Assembly: GCF_900142715.1 (NCBI RefSeq)
Contig: NZ_FRBX01000001.1
Span: 806,001-870,000 of the forward strand
Source: Flavobacterium pectinovorum
GTDB lineage: Bacteria; Bacteroidota; Bacteroidia; Flavobacteriales; Flavobacteriaceae
Length of the DNA: 64,000 nt
Reading direction: 5' to 3'
Shown here: piece after piece, positions 47,722-55,876 of the stretch
How the letters are laid out: each line of letters starts with the position of its first letter
Numbering within the stretch: the first letter of the stretch is position 1
Notes under the pieces: model-generated
Seen by the model: the letters and a program-made list of their open reading frames with translations, nothing else
Database searches by the model: none
What the model was told of the DNA's origin: nothing
Position numbers and translations under genes: made by a program

Positions 47722-49102
47722 ATTATCCGGAAAAGACCTGATTAAGTTAGGCTTTCCAAAAAACAATTCAATAAATATTGCTCTTGGGCAAATAAACAGA
47801 TATAGAAAAAGAGAAAAAAAAGAATCCATTTTAGCAGAAGCCAAAGAAGTTTTGCTTCATCCTGAAAAATTTGAAGGGAACGGAACTTGGGGAAAAGTAG
47901 CTGAAGGTTTAATCAAGCCGGTTCAGGTTCGAATGCACCAGCTTAAAACAACACGTGCTCCTTTTACAATTTTTGGTGAAAATGAAATTGATCAGCAAGC
48001 AAAATTTCAGTTGTATGATTCTTTGAAATTACCAATTTCTGTTGCAGGAGCTTTAATGCCAGATGCACATTCAGGCTATGGATTACCAATTGGCGGAGTT
48101 TTGGCAACAGATAATGCTGTTATTCCTTACGGAGTTGGCGTTGATATTGGCTGCAGAATGAGCTTGTCAATTTTTGATTTGCCGGCTTCTCATTTCAAAG
48201 GAAAAGAACATCAGTTAGAAGCAATTTTAAAAGACAATACCAAATTTGGAATGAACGAAACACATGCCACAAAAGCTGATCATGATGTTTTTTATAAAAG
48301 TGAATTTCAGGATATTCCGTTGCTAAAGAATCTTTTGCCAAAAGCGTATAAGCAATTGGGAAGTTCTGGCGGGGGGAATCATTTTGTAGAATTTGGAATT
48401 GCAAAGATTGACAATCCGGAAAATGAATGGAAGCTAGGAGCCGGTGAATATTTCGCTGTCCTTTCGCATAGCGGATCACGTGGTTTAGGTGCTAATATTG
48501 CAAAACATTACACGTATTTGGCAACCAAACAATGTCCGTTACCAAAAAACGTACAGCATTTAGCATGGCTGGATTTAAACACACATGATGGTCAGGAATA
48601 TTGGCTGGCGATGAATTTAGCAGGAGAATATGCCAAAGCTTGTCACGATGATATTCACAGACGAATTGCAAAAGCAATAGGAAAGAGGGTAGTCGTTACG
48701 ATTGAAAACCATCACAATTTTGCATGGAAAGAAATCGTAAATGGTCAGGAATGTATCGTACACAGAAAAGGAGCGACCCCTGCGGCAGAAGGCCAATTAG
48801 GCATTATTCCAGGTTCGATGACAGCGCCAGGCTATATTGTGAAAGGGAAAGGAAATGCTGAAAGTTTAAATTCAGCCTCGCATGGAGCAGGACGTTTATT
48901 TTCGAGAGCTAAATGCAAAGCTACTTTTACCCAAAGTGAAATTAAAAAGGTTTTGAAGGCAAACGATGTCACCTTAATTGGTGGGAATATTGACGAGGCT
49001 CCGATGGCGTACAAAGACATTACAAAAGTAATGGCGAATCAAACGGATTTGGTTGAAGTTCTGGGAACTTTTACTCCGAGAATCGTTAGAATGGACCGCT
49101 AA
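47711..49102 (+). CDS. rtcB: RtcB RNA-splicing ligase
   Basis: A 463-residue ligase that joins 2',3'-cyclic-phosphate or 3'-phosphate RNA ends to 5'-OH ends using GTP and Mn2+. Metal ligands are visible: D145 and C148 in GVDIGCRM, H224 in GGGNHFVEF, H253 in LSHSGSRGLG, H334-H335 in ENHHNF. The guanylylated histidine is H391 in SASHGAGR. The first 70 or so residues are an N-terminal extension. It starts inside the upstream basic gene and sits 13 bp before prfH. The rtcB-prfH pairing marks the subtype linked to repair of cleaved ribosomal RNA. Confidence 0.96.
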   Translation: MGNKLSGKDLIKLGFPKNNSINIALGQINRYRKREKKESILAEAKEVLLHPEKFEGNGTWGKVAEGLIKPVQVRMHQLKTTRAPFTIFGENEIDQQAKFQLYDSLKLPISVAGALMPDAHSGYGLPIGGVLATDNAVIPYGVGVDIGCRMSLSIFDLPASHFKGKEHQLEAILKDNTKFGMNETHATKADHDVFYKSEFQDIPLLKNLLPKAYKQLGSSGGGNHFVEFGIAKIDNPENEWKLGAGEYFAVLSHSGSRGLGANIAKHYTYLATKQCPLPKNVQHLAWLDLNTHDGQEYWLAMNLAGEYAKACHDDIHRRIAKAIGKRVVVTIENHHNFAWKEIVNGQECIVHRKGATPAAEGQLGIIPGSMTAPGYIVKGKGNAESLNSASHGAGRLFSRAKCKATFTQSEIKKVLKANDVTLIGGNIDEAPMAYKDITKVMANQTDLVEVLGTFTPRIVRMDR

Positions 49103-49115
49103 AAAGAAATTAAAA

Positions 49116-49805
49116 ATGGAAAAAATTATTCAGATAACGGCCGGTCGCGGACCTGCAGAATGCACTTGGGTGGTTGCCCAAGTGCTTAAAAAAGTGTTGG
49201 AAGAAGCTCAGGAGCAGCAATTGGAAACGACATTATTACAAAGAGAAGTTGGTTCTGAAAATGGAACTGTTGAAACGGCAACAATTGCTGTGAAAGGAAA
49301 AAATGCAGCAACATTTGTAAATTCCTGGATTGGAACAATTCAATGGATTGGGCAAAGTCAGTTTCGTAAAATGCACAAACGCAAGAACTGGTTTATTGGT
49401 ATTTTTGAGATTGAACCACAAAAAAATAGTTCAGTTTCAGAAAATGATATTCAATATCAGGCCATGCGTAGCTCCGGTGCTGGGGGACAACATGTTAATA
49501 AAGTAAGTTCGGCAGTTAGAGCAACGCATATTCCGACAGGAATTGCAGTTGTAGCAATGGACAGCCGTTCGCAACACCAAAACAAAAAACTGGCAACAGA
49601 AAGATTATTAAAAAAATTAGAAGACGAAACTTTGCAACAACTTAAAAGTTATGTTGGAAAACAATGGGAAAACCAACTGAATGTTCAGCGTGGAAATCCG
49701 GTTAGGACTTTTACAGGAAGTGATTTCAAGAAAAATAAAGTGCTTAAAAGTTACAAAGGAATTCGACAGAAATTAAAAACAGATTTGAGAAATGAAAGCA
49801 ATTGA
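49116..49805 (+). CDS. prfH: Peptide chain release factor homologue PrfH
   Basis: A 229-residue release-factor paralogue. The GGQ motif that triggers peptidyl-tRNA hydrolysis is intact (RSSGAGGQHVNKV, GGQ at 123-125), with RSQHQNKKLA further on. It lacks the long N-terminal domain of RF1/RF2, and no PxT or SPF codon-reading tripeptide is seen in its short domain. PrfH is reported to release peptides from ribosomes damaged in the decoding centre, with RtcB then repairing the 16S rRNA. ATG 49116 is chosen since the upstream extension overlaps the end of rtcB. Its 3' end overlaps the TPR gene by 14 bp. Confidence 0.93.
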   Translation: MEKIIQITAGRGPAECTWVVAQVLKKVLEEAQEQQLETTLLQREVGSENGTVETATIAVKGKNAATFVNSWIGTIQWIGQSQFRKMHKRKNWFIGIFEIEPQKNSSVSENDIQYQAMRSSGAGGQHVNKVSSAVRATHIPTGIAVVAMDSRSQHQNKKLATERLLKKLEDETLQQLKSYVGKQWENQLNVQRGNPVRTFTGSDFKKNKVLKSYKGIRQKLKTDLRNESN

Positions 49806-50316
49806 TAAATACCTTTTTCAGGCTTTGGATAATTACCCGTATTCGCTTGAAGAAACGATTGAATCTTTAGATTACGCTTTTTCGTATGATGCAAAAAATA
49901 CGATGGTTTTGTGTTTGTACGGAAGAATTCAGGCAGAGCAATTATGGAATTATGAAGAAGCTAAAAACTATTTTCAGGAAGCTTTGGCTATTAATATTCA
50001 TGCTCTTGAAGTTTATCCTTATTATTTGCATGTTTTAATTTTGAATGAAGATTACGAAGAAGCGCAAAAACTGATCGATTTCGCTTTAACCATAAAAGGA
50101 ATAAATAAATCTGAAATTTTTGTAAAGAAAGCAATTCTTCTTGAAGCTCAACAAGAGTTTAAAAAGGCTTTAAAGGAGATTAAGAATGCTAAACTTACAA
50201 CTTTACAGTTTGCTTTTGATTCTGATATTACGGAAGTAGAAAAAAGAATTAAAGGCAAAGTTGAGTTGCTTAAAAAGAAAAAGAAGCTGAAAAAATCGGA
50301 AAAGAAATCAAAGTGA
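49792..50316 (+). CDS. TPR protein, last gene of the rtcB-prfH operon
   Basis: A 174-residue helical protein with TPR-like units (TIESLDYAFSYDAKNTMVLCLYGRI, NYEEAKNYFQEALAI, YEEAQKLIDFALTI) and a Lys-rich tail (KKKKKLKKSEKKSK). It starts inside the last 14 bp of prfH, so its translation is coupled. The basic tail could contact RNA, and the TPR fold could scaffold the neighbouring proteins, but neither is proven. A terminator follows at once. Confidence 0.82.
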   Translation: MKAIDKYLFQALDNYPYSLEETIESLDYAFSYDAKNTMVLCLYGRIQAEQLWNYEEAKNYFQEALAINIHALEVYPYYLHVLILNEDYEEAQKLIDFALTIKGINKSEIFVKKAILLEAQQEFKKALKEIKNAKLTTLQFAFDSDITEVEKRIKGKVELLKKKKKLKKSEKKSK

Positions 50317-50323
50317 TTTTAAT

Positions 50324-50352
50324 AAAAAAAGATGCAATTAGCATCTTTTTTT
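50324..50352 (+). terminator. Terminator of the rtcB-prfH operon
   Basis: 12-bp stem AAAAAAAGATGC/GCATCTTTTTTT around AATTA, 8 bp after the TPR stop. Confidence 0.92.
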
Positions 50353-50366
50353 ATTAAGTATAATTT

Positions 50367-50477
50367 CCTGCAAGGTTTTCAAAACCTTGTAGGTTTGTTA
50401 TCTGGATTATGACATCGAATTTTAAATAAAATATTTTGGCAATTGTAATACCTACAAGGTTTTGAAAACCTTGCAGG
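50367..50477. repeat. Pair of 27-bp palindromic repeats in inverted orientation
   Basis: CCTGCAAGGTTTTC... at 50367-50393 and CCTACAAGGTTTTG... at 50451-50477 are exact reverse complements. Each is itself near-palindromic around TTTTSAAAA. The 57-bp AT-rich spacer has no gene. It fits a small dispersed palindromic element between convergent genes. Confidence 0.75.
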
Positions 50478-50490
50478 AATGGATAGTAGT

Positions 50491-51237
50491 TTATTTCCAA
50501 TGTAATTCTAAAGCAAAACATGTTTTTTCTCCTTTTGTAATGCTAAATGTCGCGGTTGTATGATCATCATCTTCGCTTTCGTGAATTACGACATTATCTT
50601 TAAGGGAAAGCTCTTTCATGAAGTTCATTTCAAAGCTTTTTACTTGTTGTTTTAAAATTCTTTTTTCATCAACGTGATCAAGGCACCACTCTAAATATTT
50701 TACGTTATTAACATGATTTACAATATCTAAATCTGATAAATAAACTGTTTTTTCAAAAACAGCTCCTTTTTCGTGATTGATATTAATTTTTGAAAACCCT
50801 TCAGTTGTGGCTCTATTTTCGGGAAACAATTCAAAATGTTCATAAGGCAGAGCTAAGGCTTCCGGACGGCGTAATTGTGTATTGAAAACAGCCCAATAGG
50901 TTTCGCAACCTACTATTTTTTTACCATTTACATACATTTCTAAGGCACGAACTGAACGGGAATTTTCTAAACTATTGATCCATGTTTTTACTGTAACAAT
51001 ATCCTGCCATTTTGGTAAGGCGCTAATTTCAACACGCATTCTGCTTAAAACCCAGGCCTGATGAAATTCCTGCATATCAAAAAAGCTGATGCCGCCAACT
51101 TCGGAATGTGCTGCAGCGGTTAACTGCAAAATATTACACAAATCGGTGTATTTTAAAAAACCGTTTGGGGTGCATTGCGTGAAATTGATTTCCCAGTCTT
51201 TGCTTAAAACCGATGTGAAATTTGGAGATATTGGCAT
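50491..51237 (-). CDS. Acyl-ACP thioesterase
   Basis: A 248-residue double-hotdog protein of the FatA/FatB-like family, which releases fatty acids from acyl carrier protein. The first hotdog includes NILQLTAAAHSEVGG and FHQAWVLSRMRVEI. The second begins at about 150, with LSDLDIVNHVNNVKYLEWCLD, the part carrying the conserved Asn and His of the family. Cytosolic, no signal peptide. It lies 62 bp downstream of miaA on the same strand. Confidence 0.9.
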   Translation of the reverse strand: MPISPNFTSVLSKDWEINFTQCTPNGFLKYTDLCNILQLTAAAHSEVGGISFFDMQEFHQAWVLSRMRVEISALPKWQDIVTVKTWINSLENSRSVRALEMYVNGKKIVGCETYWAVFNTQLRRPEALALPYEHFELFPENRATTEGFSKININHEKGAVFEKTVYLSDLDIVNHVNNVKYLEWCLDHVDEKRILKQQVKSFEMNFMKELSLKDNVVIHESEDDDHTTATFSITKGEKTCFALELHWK

Positions 51238-51299
51238 TTTGTAATTTTAGATTTATTTTAGAGAATAGAATAAAGAGTAAAGAAAAAAGACTTTCGATT

Positions 51300-52220
51300 T
51301 TACTTTATAAGATTTTCTATATAATTGATTATATTTTTTCTGTCTGTCACGTAATCAAACCATTTAGTGTTTTCATTTCGTTTAAACCAGGTTAATTGTC
51401 TTTTGGAGAATCTTCGGGTGTTTTTTTTGATTTCATCTACAGCAAATGGCAGTGTGAATTCTCCGTCAAAATAACTAAATAATTCTCTATAACCCACGGT
51501 TTGCAATGCATTTAATGCTTTATTAGGATACAAAGTTTTTGCTTCTTCTAATAAACCTTCGTTCATCATAATGTCGACACGCTGATTAATTCGATTGTAA
51601 ATCACTTGTCTTTCAGCTTCTAAACCAATTAAAACAGGAGTGAAGTTTCTATTGTTTTTCTTTTGATTTAGAAATGAGGAATAAGGTTTTTGTGTTCCAA
51701 TGCAAACTTCTACAAAACGCATCATACGTTGTGGATTTTGTAAAGTTTGTGGATTTTCTAAATTTATTTTTTGAAAATATTCCGGATCTAAAAGTTGTAA
51801 TTGTTCCTGTAAATAATTGATTCCGAGTTTTTCGTAATTAGAATTAACTTCTGCCCTTACGGAAGGATCAATTTCAGGAAATTCATCAAATCCTTTTAAA
51901 ATTGCATCAACATATAAACCCGAGCCACCAATTAAAATTGCAAAATCGTTTGTTTGAAATAATTCTTCTAATTTTAAAAGCGCTTCTTTTTCGTAATCGC
52001 CAACAGTATAATTTTCAAAAATAGATTTATTTTGAATGAAATGATGTGTAGCGGATCGTAATTCTTCCTGATTTGGAACTGCAGTGCCAATCGTCATTTC
52101 TTTAAAAAACTGACGGCTGTCGCAAGAGATTATTTCGCAGTTAAAATGTTTTGCCAAAGCAATACTTAAGGCTGTTTTGCCTATAGCTGTTGGTCCGACA
52201 ATGGTAATTAAGTATTTCAT
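51300..52220 (-). CDS. miaA: tRNA dimethylallyltransferase
   Basis: A 306-residue P-loop enzyme that adds a dimethylallyl group to A37 of tRNAs reading U-initial codons. Walker A GPTAIGKTALS is at the N-terminus; other blocks are IISCDSRQFFKEMTIGTA, LIGGSGLYVDAIL, NPQRMMRFVEV and the C-terminal TVGYRELF with TRRFSKRQLTWFKR. All are diagnostic. The thioesterase follows it on the same strand. Confidence 0.97.
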   Translation of the reverse strand: MKYLITIVGPTAIGKTALSIALAKHFNCEIISCDSRQFFKEMTIGTAVPNQEELRSATHHFIQNKSIFENYTVGDYEKEALLKLEELFQTNDFAILIGGSGLYVDAILKGFDEFPEIDPSVRAEVNSNYEKLGINYLQEQLQLLDPEYFQKINLENPQTLQNPQRMMRFVEVCIGTQKPYSSFLNQKKNNRNFTPVLIGLEAERQVIYNRINQRVDIMMNEGLLEEAKTLYPNKALNALQTVGYRELFSYFDGEFTLPFAVDEIKKNTRRFSKRQLTWFKRNENTKWFDYVTDRKNIINYIENLIK

Positions 52221-52372
52221 ATTTTTTAGCCCAGATGGAAATGGAAACCCCGGACTTATGTTTGTTCGTTTTTTTTGGGATAAAAGAGCGACTTTAGAAG
52301 CTCCTTTTATGCCTTAAAAAAACAACAAAGATAAGGAGGAGTTGCAATGTACAGCTGGATTAGCTTCTTAAA
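52221..52372 (-). other. Intergenic stretch with a long hairpin between miaA and the ion channel
   Basis: No gene. On the plus strand GGATAAAAGAGC (near 52280-52291) and GCTCCTTTTATGCC (near 52301-52314) form an imperfect stem around a loop. Downstream is the conspicuous GGAGGAGTTGCAATGTACAG. The look is of a structured or dispersed element rather than random spacer. Confidence 0.4.
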
Positions 52373-53215
52373 TTAATTATTTGGCAATTCTGTTCCACAT
52401 TCGTAACAGTATTTTGCGTTATCAAAATGTATTTGTGAATTGCATTTTCTGCATGTTTTTTTTCCGCTCACGCTATTACTGTTTTTTAAACTGCTTTTTG
52501 CAAATTCTGCTGTAACGATTCCGGTTGGTACGGCTATAATTCCGTAACCCAGAATCATTACTAAAGCTGCAATGAATTGTCCTAAAGGTGTTTGTGGAGA
52601 AATGTCACCATAACCAACAGTTGTTAATGTTACAATTGTCCAGTAAATACTCATCGGAATACTTGTAAAACCAGATTCTTTTCCTTCTACTAAATACATT
52701 ATTGAACCGATTATTATGGTGCTTATCAGAACAAAATAAATGAAAACAAGAATTTTTTCTTTGCTGGCGTCAATAGCTTCCCGAAGCTGAATTGATTGAT
52801 GCGATATCTGCGGAATATGTAATATTTTAAATAATCGGAAGAAACGTAAAGCTCTCACGATAGAAAGTATGCTCGCTCCCGGAAAAAATATTGACAAATA
52901 CATGGGTAAAACGGCGAGTAAATCTATAATTCCGTAAAAGCTAAAAATATATTTTACAGGTTTTTGAATCGAAATTATTCTTAAAATATATTCAATAGTA
53001 AAAAATACCGTAATGATCCATTCGCAAATAATAAGTTGTGTGTGGTATTTTTGATTGATTCCCTGAACGGTTTCCATCATTATCAAAAGAACACTTAACA
53101 ATATCAATCCCAGAAGCACTAAATCAAACATTCGCCCTAAAATGGTGTTTGTGCCATAGAGAACAATCTTGATTTTTTCTCTGAATTGTTCGTATTTTGA
53201 TTTCATTTTTTTCAT
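52373..53215 (-). CDS. Voltage-gated-type potassium channel with C-terminal zinc ribbon
   Basis: A 280-residue six-helix channel. An S4-like helix carries Arg every third residue (SIVRALRFFRLFKI, about 118-131). The pore loop has the K+ filter TTVGYGD (198-204), followed by S6 (LVMILGYGIIAVPTGIV). The cytosolic tail ends in a four-cysteine ribbon, CRKC and CYEC (C255, C258, C270, C273), an unusual addition. The frame opens with TTG at 53224, but that lies within a -7-like TATATTTG. ATG 53215 or 53206 is more likely, and I use 53215. It begins about 31 bp after the exonuclease gene on the same strand. Confidence 0.93.
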   Translation of the reverse strand: MKKMKSKYEQFREKIKIVLYGTNTILGRMFDLVLLGLILLSVLLIMMETVQGINQKYHTQLIICEWIITVFFTIEYILRIISIQKPVKYIFSFYGIIDLLAVLPMYLSIFFPGASILSIVRALRFFRLFKILHIPQISHQSIQLREAIDASKEKILVFIYFVLISTIIIGSIMYLVEGKESGFTSIPMSIYWTIVTLTTVGYGDISPQTPLGQFIAALVMILGYGIIAVPTGIVTAEFAKSSLKNSNSVSGKKTCRKCNSQIHFDNAKYCYECGTELPNN

Positions 53216-53246
53216 AAACCACAAATATAATGAAAGTTTTTATTTG

Positions 53247-54608
53247 TTAAAAATGAAGTATTTTGACTGATTTGCTTTTACGAACGTAATTTTGAATTAT
53301 GTTTTTTACGTCGCGATTGTTTTGCATTGGAATTAAAATATTTTTCAAGATGTCGATATTCATAATCTGATAATTCAAATCATAATAAGCATAGCCTTTA
53401 TATTGCCCGTTTTCGATTAATACCGCACTTCTTTCGTTAACATTTCGTCCTCTGTCAATGATAATCATGCTTTTGTTCTCAAAACTGTGTTCTGATATAA
53501 ATTGTTGTACACGGCTATTGTATTCTTCTGCACTAATTTCGCCAATACAGGCACCGTCGCATTCTTTTATTTTATATTGAAAACATTCTTTTTTGGCTTG
53601 ATATAAACCTGTCAATTTTTGGCATAAATGATATTTCGCAGTGAATTTAAACAGCATATTTTTACCTTCTTGTAAAGAAATAAAGGATGTAATTTCTTTT
53701 TTACGTCCATCAGCTTTTTGAAGTTTTAGATTCAGATATCCGTTCGAATCTTTTTCGGCATATAAGGCAAAGGGAAAAAAAGTCTTTTTCTGTGATCGAT
53801 TATGTCTTGGTCGATTTACTTTTATTTCTTCACTTTCTTTGAGTAACGCAATTAATTCGCTTCCGGTTTCATCATAAGTAATGGTAAAAACTTCTGCCTG
53901 AATCTTTTTGCTTTTGGTTGTAATTCCTGTAAAATGCTGATTTACTCTTTTTCGAATGTTTTGGCTTTTGCCGATATAAATTAATGTACCGCCTTCATTA
54001 TAAATATAATAAATACCAGTTTTAGAAGGCATTTGCCCAACCAAATCCATTAATTTTGGAGATATCCCTTTTTCGACTTCGAGTTTTATAAAATCTTTTA
54101 CAATTGTTTTTTCAAGATCTTTTTCAAGAAGCATTTTGAACAGCTTTGTTGTAGCCATTGCATCTCCGCTGGCGCGATGTCTGTCTGCCATGGGAATTCC
54201 GAGTGCGCGAACCAATTTTCCTAAACTATAAGAAGGCTGTTCAGGAATTAATTTTTTGGCAAGTTCAACGGTACAAAGTGTTTTGGCTTCAAAATCGTAA
54301 CCTAAACGTCTGAATTCTGTACGTAAAATTCGGTAGTCAAAAGAAGCGTTATGAGCAACAATAATACAATCTGAAGTGATTTCTATAATTCGTTTAGCAA
54401 CTTCAAAAAACTTAGGGGCAGAGCGCAACATGGCATTATTAATCCCAGTTAATTTTACCACAAAGGGCTGAATCGGAATTTCGGGATTTACAAGACTAAT
54501 GAATTGGTCAACTACTTCGTGTCCATCAAATTTATAAATGGCGATTTCGGTAATTCCTTCTTCATTAAACTGTCCTCCAGTAGTTTCTATGTCTAGTATT
54601 GCGTACAA
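53247..54608 (-). CDS. DEDDh exonuclease fused to a GIY-YIG (UvrC/Cho-like) nuclease
   Basis: A 453-residue two-nuclease protein. The N-terminal DnaQ-like 3'-5' exonuclease has D6/E8 in ILDIETTG, D91 in HNASFDYRIL, and H144/D149 in HRASGDA. The second domain begins near residue 195, with the GIY (198-200) and YIG (211-213) motifs, GKSQNIRKRVNQHF, and a C-terminal region with CQKLTGLYQ and CDGACIGEIS, like UvrC N-terminal halves or Cho. Known as an exonuclease-UvrC fusion in Bacteroidota and other phyla; the likely job is incision and trimming in DNA repair. Confidence 0.93.
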   Translation of the reverse strand: MYAILDIETTGGQFNEEGITEIAIYKFDGHEVVDQFISLVNPEIPIQPFVVKLTGINNAMLRSAPKFFEVAKRIIEITSDCIIVAHNASFDYRILRTEFRRLGYDFEAKTLCTVELAKKLIPEQPSYSLGKLVRALGIPMADRHRASGDAMATTKLFKMLLEKDLEKTIVKDFIKLEVEKGISPKLMDLVGQMPSKTGIYYIYNEGGTLIYIGKSQNIRKRVNQHFTGITTKSKKIQAEVFTITYDETGSELIALLKESEEIKVNRPRHNRSQKKTFFPFALYAEKDSNGYLNLKLQKADGRKKEITSFISLQEGKNMLFKFTAKYHLCQKLTGLYQAKKECFQYKIKECDGACIGEISAEEYNSRVQQFISEHSFENKSMIIIDRGRNVNERSAVLIENGQYKGYAYYDLNYQIMNIDILKNILIPMQNNRDVKNIIQNYVRKSKSVKILHF

Positions 54609-54650
54609 ATTTAGTTTTCGGTATTCAGGTATCAGTATTCAGTTTTGTTG

Positions 54651-54675
54651 TAGAGGCGCACAGCAGTGCGTCTAG
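54651..54675. repeat. Short palindrome, TAGAGGCGCAC...GTGCGTCTA
   Basis: TAGAGGCGCAC-AGCA-GTGCGTCTA between yggS and the exonuclease gene, a GC-rich hairpin standing out from AT-rich surroundings and preceded by imperfect tandem GTATTCAG units (about 54621-54641). It looks like a small dispersed repeat. Confidence 0.55.
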
Positions 54676-54692
54676 CTATAGTGGATTTTTGA

Positions 54693-55349
54693 TTAGCGAC
54701 CTCCAAAAATGCTGCTTCCAATGCGCACCATTGTGCTGCCACATTCTATAGCAAGTTGGTAATCACCGGACATTCCCATTGATATTGTAGATGCTTCTTG
54801 TAATGCATTTTTTTCTTTTATGGAATCAAAAATCGATTTTAAATGTTGAAATTCTTTTTTAATTTGGTTTTTATCTTCTGTAAATGTTGCCATTCCCATT
54901 AAACCTAAGGTACGAATATTTTTGAGTTCTTTGAACTCAGATGAAGAAATAAGTTCATTTAATTCGTTTTCGTCTAAACCAAATTTAGTTTCTTCTTCGG
55001 CAATATGTATTTGAAGCAAACAATCAATAATTCTATTATTTTTTAAAGCTTGTTTGTTGATTTCCTGTAATAATTTTAAACTATCAACTCCATGAATCAA
55101 ATTTACAAATGGTGCCATAAATTTAACTTTATTCGTTTGTACATGACCAATCATATGCCATTGAATATCCTTTGGCATTTCTTCCCATTTTTCAGCCATT
55201 TCCTGAATTTTGTTTTCCCCAAAAATACGCTGACCGGCTTCGTAGGCTTGTATTAAGTCTGAAACGGGTTTGGTTTTAGAAACTGCAACTAATGTTACAT
55301 GTTCAGGTAAACTTGCTTTAATGCTATTTAAATTCGATGCTATTGACAT
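54693..55349 (-). CDS. PLP homeostasis protein YggS/PROSC family
   Basis: A 218-residue TIM-barrel protein that binds pyridoxal phosphate and keeps its cellular level in balance. The Schiff-base lysine is K25 in VAVSKTKP. Other hallmarks are FGENKIQEMAEKWEEMP, WHMIGHVQTNKVK, GLMGMAT and the C-terminal STISMGMSGDY and GSTMVRIGSSIFG. Its start overlaps the stop of the upstream membrane protein by 10 bp, so the two are coupled. Confidence 0.96.
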   Translation of the reverse strand: MSIASNLNSIKASLPEHVTLVAVSKTKPVSDLIQAYEAGQRIFGENKIQEMAEKWEEMPKDIQWHMIGHVQTNKVKFMAPFVNLIHGVDSLKLLQEINKQALKNNRIIDCLLQIHIAEEETKFGLDENELNELISSSEFKELKNIRTLGLMGMATFTEDKNQIKKEFQHLKSIFDSIKEKNALQEASTISMGMSGDYQLAIECGSTMVRIGSSIFGGR

Positions 55350-55864
55350 TTTTCTATTTTTTCTTGAATTCTCAATATAATTAGTCTTTCGTCTACAATT
55401 ATCTTTTCATCCTTAAATTTCTTAAATTCATTGAAGATTTGTATTATTCCTTCGTCAGAATATGTTTCGAATGAATTTATGATGTAATTATCTTTTTTGT
55501 TTTTTATTTTTAGATAAAAAATTGCAGCACGTAATCCTTGCCTAGTAGAGCCACTACTCTGGATTTCGATAGAAGTTTCTTTTATATTTAGTGATTTTAA
55601 CCATTTCGTATTAAATGTTTCACCATTTATAATAATCCTATTTTCCTCAAAAGTTATTAAATCAACATTACTTTTGCTTCTGTTAATAATTATAAAGCCA
55701 CAGATTGCTAACAGAAACAACCCAATTGTAATTGTATAAAATTTTGAAAGATTAAAAAATATAATTAGAGATGAATAAATACCGAATTCAATTAGGAATG
55801 CCAAATTTCTTAATGTAAAAAGGCGTTGATTGAAATTTTTATATTCACTCTCAAATGTTATCAT
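55340..55864 (-). CDS. Small membrane protein, unknown family
   Basis: A 174-residue protein with two adjacent hydrophobic helices (about residues 20-60: LAFLIEFGIYSSLIIFF, ITIGLFLLAICGFIII) and a cytosolic beta-rich tail (NRIIINGETFNTKWLKSLNIKETSIEI), which looks like a bacterial PH-like domain. No recognised name. It lies 12 bp after the hydroxyacyl-CoA dehydrogenase gene and overlaps yggS, so it sits in the same transcript. Confidence 0.75.
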   Translation of the reverse strand: MITFESEYKNFNQRLFTLRNLAFLIEFGIYSSLIIFFNLSKFYTITIGLFLLAICGFIIINRSKSNVDLITFEENRIIINGETFNTKWLKSLNIKETSIEIQSSGSTRQGLRAAIFYLKIKNKKDNYIINSFETYSDEGIIQIFNEFKKFKDEKIIVDERLIILRIQEKIEKCQ

Positions 55865-55876
55865 ATTTAAAGATTT

